From Acarospora socialis (lineage: Eukaryota; Ascomycota; Lecanoromycetes; Acarosporales; Acarosporaceae): DNA of 64,000 bases. The position numbers were made by a program, and so were the translations under genes. The notes beneath the pieces were generated by a model. That model did not search any database. It had not been told where the DNA came from and saw only the letters and a list, made by a program, of their open reading frames with translations. Positions 62,598-64,000 of the stretch are shown in pieces. Location: NCBI GenBank assembly GCA_025617375.2, contig JAMYGW020000006.1:811001-875000 (forward strand). The letters are read 5' to 3'. How positions within the stretch are numbered: position 1 is the first letter of the stretch; every line of letters starts with the position of its first letter.

Positions 62598-63240
62598 ATG
62601 GACCTCCTCCAAGGTCCGCCCCTCCATCCCCTCCGCTTTGCTCCAAACGCAGAACAGACACTAACACCCCCACCCCCACCAAACAGACTACCTAACCGCC
62701 TACCTCCCCCTCCCGCTGCGTCTCCTCCTCACCACCCGCTCCTCACCCGCCTCCACCTCCACCTACAACGCCTACCTCACGCACCTCTCCCCGCTCCTGC
62801 GTCGCTACCTGACCCCCTACATCCCCACGCCCCTCCTCGCTCTCCTCTCGCCCCTCCTCCAGCTCCTCGCAAACATAACCGCCCTCCTCCCCGCTCTTGT
62901 CTCCAAAGCGCCAACGGACCTCGACTTCACAACTCTGGCCGTCCTGGTCGTGCTGCTGGTTATCAGTTTGAAGGTGGTGAATATGCTGAGAAGGATGGTA
63001 TTTTATTGGGTTGGGGTGGCGGTGAGGTTGGGGATTTGGGCGGTGGTCGGGATGGGGGTGCTGTGGGTTTGGACGAGGGGGTTGGAGGGGAGTTTGGAGG
63101 ATTTGGTGGGGTTGGTGGGAGGGTTGGAAGGGGGTGAGGGGGTGGGGAATGTGAGGCGAGGACAGGGACAGGGGAGGGAAGGAGGTAGGGGCAGTGGGTG
63201 GGAGAGGGAGATGGGGAGGGGGAGGGGCAGGTGGCGGTAG
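62598..63240 (+). CDS. APQ12-like nuclear pore assembly / nuclear-envelope lipid homeostasis protein
   Basis: Two exons (62598-62613, 62687-63240) give 189 aa. Exon 1 encodes MDLLQ, and splicing (gtccgc...ctaacaccccc...aaacag) continues to DYLTAYLPLPLRLLL. A hydrophobic core DFTTLAVLVVLLVISLKVVN, MLRRMVFYWVGVAVRLGIWA and VLWVWTRGLEGSLEDLVGLV fits the Apq12 family (two membrane helices around an MLRR turn). Yeast Apq12 works with Brr6/Brl1 at the nuclear envelope in pore biogenesis and membrane fluidity. The C-terminal 40 residues are Gly/Arg-rich. The gene has an extreme base skew: C-rich first half, G-rich second half. Confidence 0.78.
63008..63236 (+). other. G-rich tract with G-quadruplex potential
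   Basis: The plus strand holds many runs of three to six G within 230 bp inside the APQ12-like coding end, for example ggggagggggaggggcagg near 63213. It is matched by C-rich, G-poor sequence at 62640-62880 in the same gene. Confidence 0.7.
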
Positions 63241-63536
63241 TGCTTCGGTGCGTTCTTGTCGATGATCTCGATGGTCACGTTTGAAGGCTGGAAGAGGTCG
63301 GATATGGGCAGCCACCTTGGAGGAGTAGTCCTGCAACAAAGCCCTCGGGCATACCGCTGTATTTCAGAGTAACAGACGTTGCAAGAAGTACTGCGAAACG
63401 CGAGTTTGTAAGATTGCTTAACCCTCAATCTAATCAACGCCAGCGCTATGCTTGCACCACTTGTTCAACCGGTAACGCCATCTGATGCGCCCACAACATC
63501 CGTCTTTCAACCTACCCGAGAGGAAATGTTTCCCAG
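63241..63536. other. Short convergent intergenic region
   Basis: 296 bp between the 3' ends of the APQ12-like and GPN3-like genes. Nothing recognised. Confidence 0.5.
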
Positions 63537-64000
63537 TCAAGACATATCGCCGTCCTCCCAATTCGTCTCCATCTCATCGTTCGGTTCTCTCGGCTCCTGC
63601 GCCTCGTGAAACTGTATAGCATCGTCGATATAGCTCAGTATCGCACCAACACTATCCTCGTCCTGCGCATCCAGCTGCAAGAACGACACCATGCTGAAAT
63701 CATCAATGAGTTGCGCCACGGCGCGATTGAGCCGCTTGAAGGAGCCTCCACCCATCACACTCCCTGTAGCCGTAGGATCGTCCCCGTCCTCGGCCGCCCT
63801 CGATGTCGTGGTCATCGGATCGTCATCCAACAGACTCGTGTCGGGATTGATGAACCGCTTCAGCTCCAACTTCCCCACCGTATCCTTGACCAGATCCATC
63901 TTGCTCAGCACGTTGACGTGCGGCACCTCGAGCATGATCATCGCGCTCATGGCCGACAGCGTGCCGGCGAAGAACTTGGCCCGGTCGATGACGAAGGTCG
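63537..64000 (-). CDS. GPN3: GPN-loop GTPase, GPN3 type, 3' part only
   Basis: The frame is open from the window edge (64000) to the stop at 63537-63539, giving the last 153 complete codons. Visible: FVIDRAKFFAGTLSAMSAMI, LEVPHVNVLSKMDLVKDTVG (the SKMDL base-recognition motif of GPN GTPases), KRFINPDTSLLDDD, and the C-terminal helix region NRAVAQLIDDFSMVSFLQLD with EDSVGAILSYIDDAIQF. GPN GTPases help assemble and import RNA polymerase II. The G1 and GPN motifs lie outside the window, so GPN3 against GPN2 rests on the C-terminal blocks. Confidence 0.85.
   Translation of the reverse strand, partial: TFVIDRAKFFAGTLSAMSAMIMLEVPHVNVLSKMDLVKDTVGKLELKRFINPDTSLLDDDPMTTTSRAAEDGDDPTATGSVMGGGSFKRLNRAVAQLIDDFSMVSFLQLDAQDEDSVGAILSYIDDAIQFHEAQEPREPNDEMETNWEDGDMS

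Noticed and set aside
62743-63339. Minus-strand Pro/His-rich frame over the APQ12-like gene
   Set aside because: Low-complexity product of the G-rich strand; the plus-strand frame gives a recognisable membrane protein with a proper intron.

Overview
The window is nuclear DNA of a filamentous ascomycete (Pezizomycotina). The evidence is short GT-AG introns of about 50-100 bp with CTAAC/CTGAC-type branch sites, beta-tubulin introns at typical filamentous-fungal positions, Pezizomycotina-type families (PEX20, SskB/SSK2-type MAPKKK, AA12 oxidoreductase, HeLo-like/DUF7580 protein) and dense packing (about 25 genes in 64 kb). Protein style suggests Dothideomycetes, but only weakly. No rRNA, tRNA, CRISPR array, transposon or viral fossil was recognised.

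Layout. 1-7.1 kb: 3' part of a Byr4-type septation regulator, a secreted AA12 sugar dehydrogenase and an F-box protein. 7.9-18.5 kb: housekeeping genes in divergent pairs: SEC13 / PEX20, then a Whi2-type BTB protein, VMA13 / DIS3. 19-26.5 kb: MCT-like transporter, LIM-domain protein, a 10-exon beta-tubulin. 27-31 kb: argininosuccinate synthase and mitochondrial P5C dehydrogenase, convergent. 31.7-36.1 kb: a divergent pair of fungal accessory genes (HeLo-like/pseudokinase-like protein and a C2H2 protein), the second ending in a triplicated 177-bp repeat. 36.7-43.5 kb: SSK2-type MAPKKK and a membrane/F-box-like/zinc protein. 44-48 kb: 11-exon adenylosuccinate synthetase and an F-box protein. 48.1-52 kb: gene-poor stretch with a 29-bp-arm hairpin. 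52-64 kb: ammonium transporter, Tat-SF1/Cus2-like splicing factor, a single-pass serine/threonine-rich membrane protein, SAM synthetase, APQ12-like protein and the 3' part of a GPN3-type GTPase.

The genes do not form one pathway or cluster. Small functional links exist: arginine/proline catabolism (ArgG, P5CDH), nitrogen supply (ammonium transporter), purine/methyl metabolism (ADSS, SAM synthetase), cell polarity and septation (Byr4, LIM, tubulin) and stress signalling (SSK2, Whi2).

The most interesting observations are a UGA-CUA readthrough context at the end of PEX20 followed by 64 open codons, a 9-nt microexon behind a GC-AG intron in adenylosuccinate synthetase, and the HeLo-like/C2H2 divergent pair. 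Exon boundaries were deduced by eye from splice consensus, frame and family conservation. All coordinates are genomic spans; exon lists are in the evidence.
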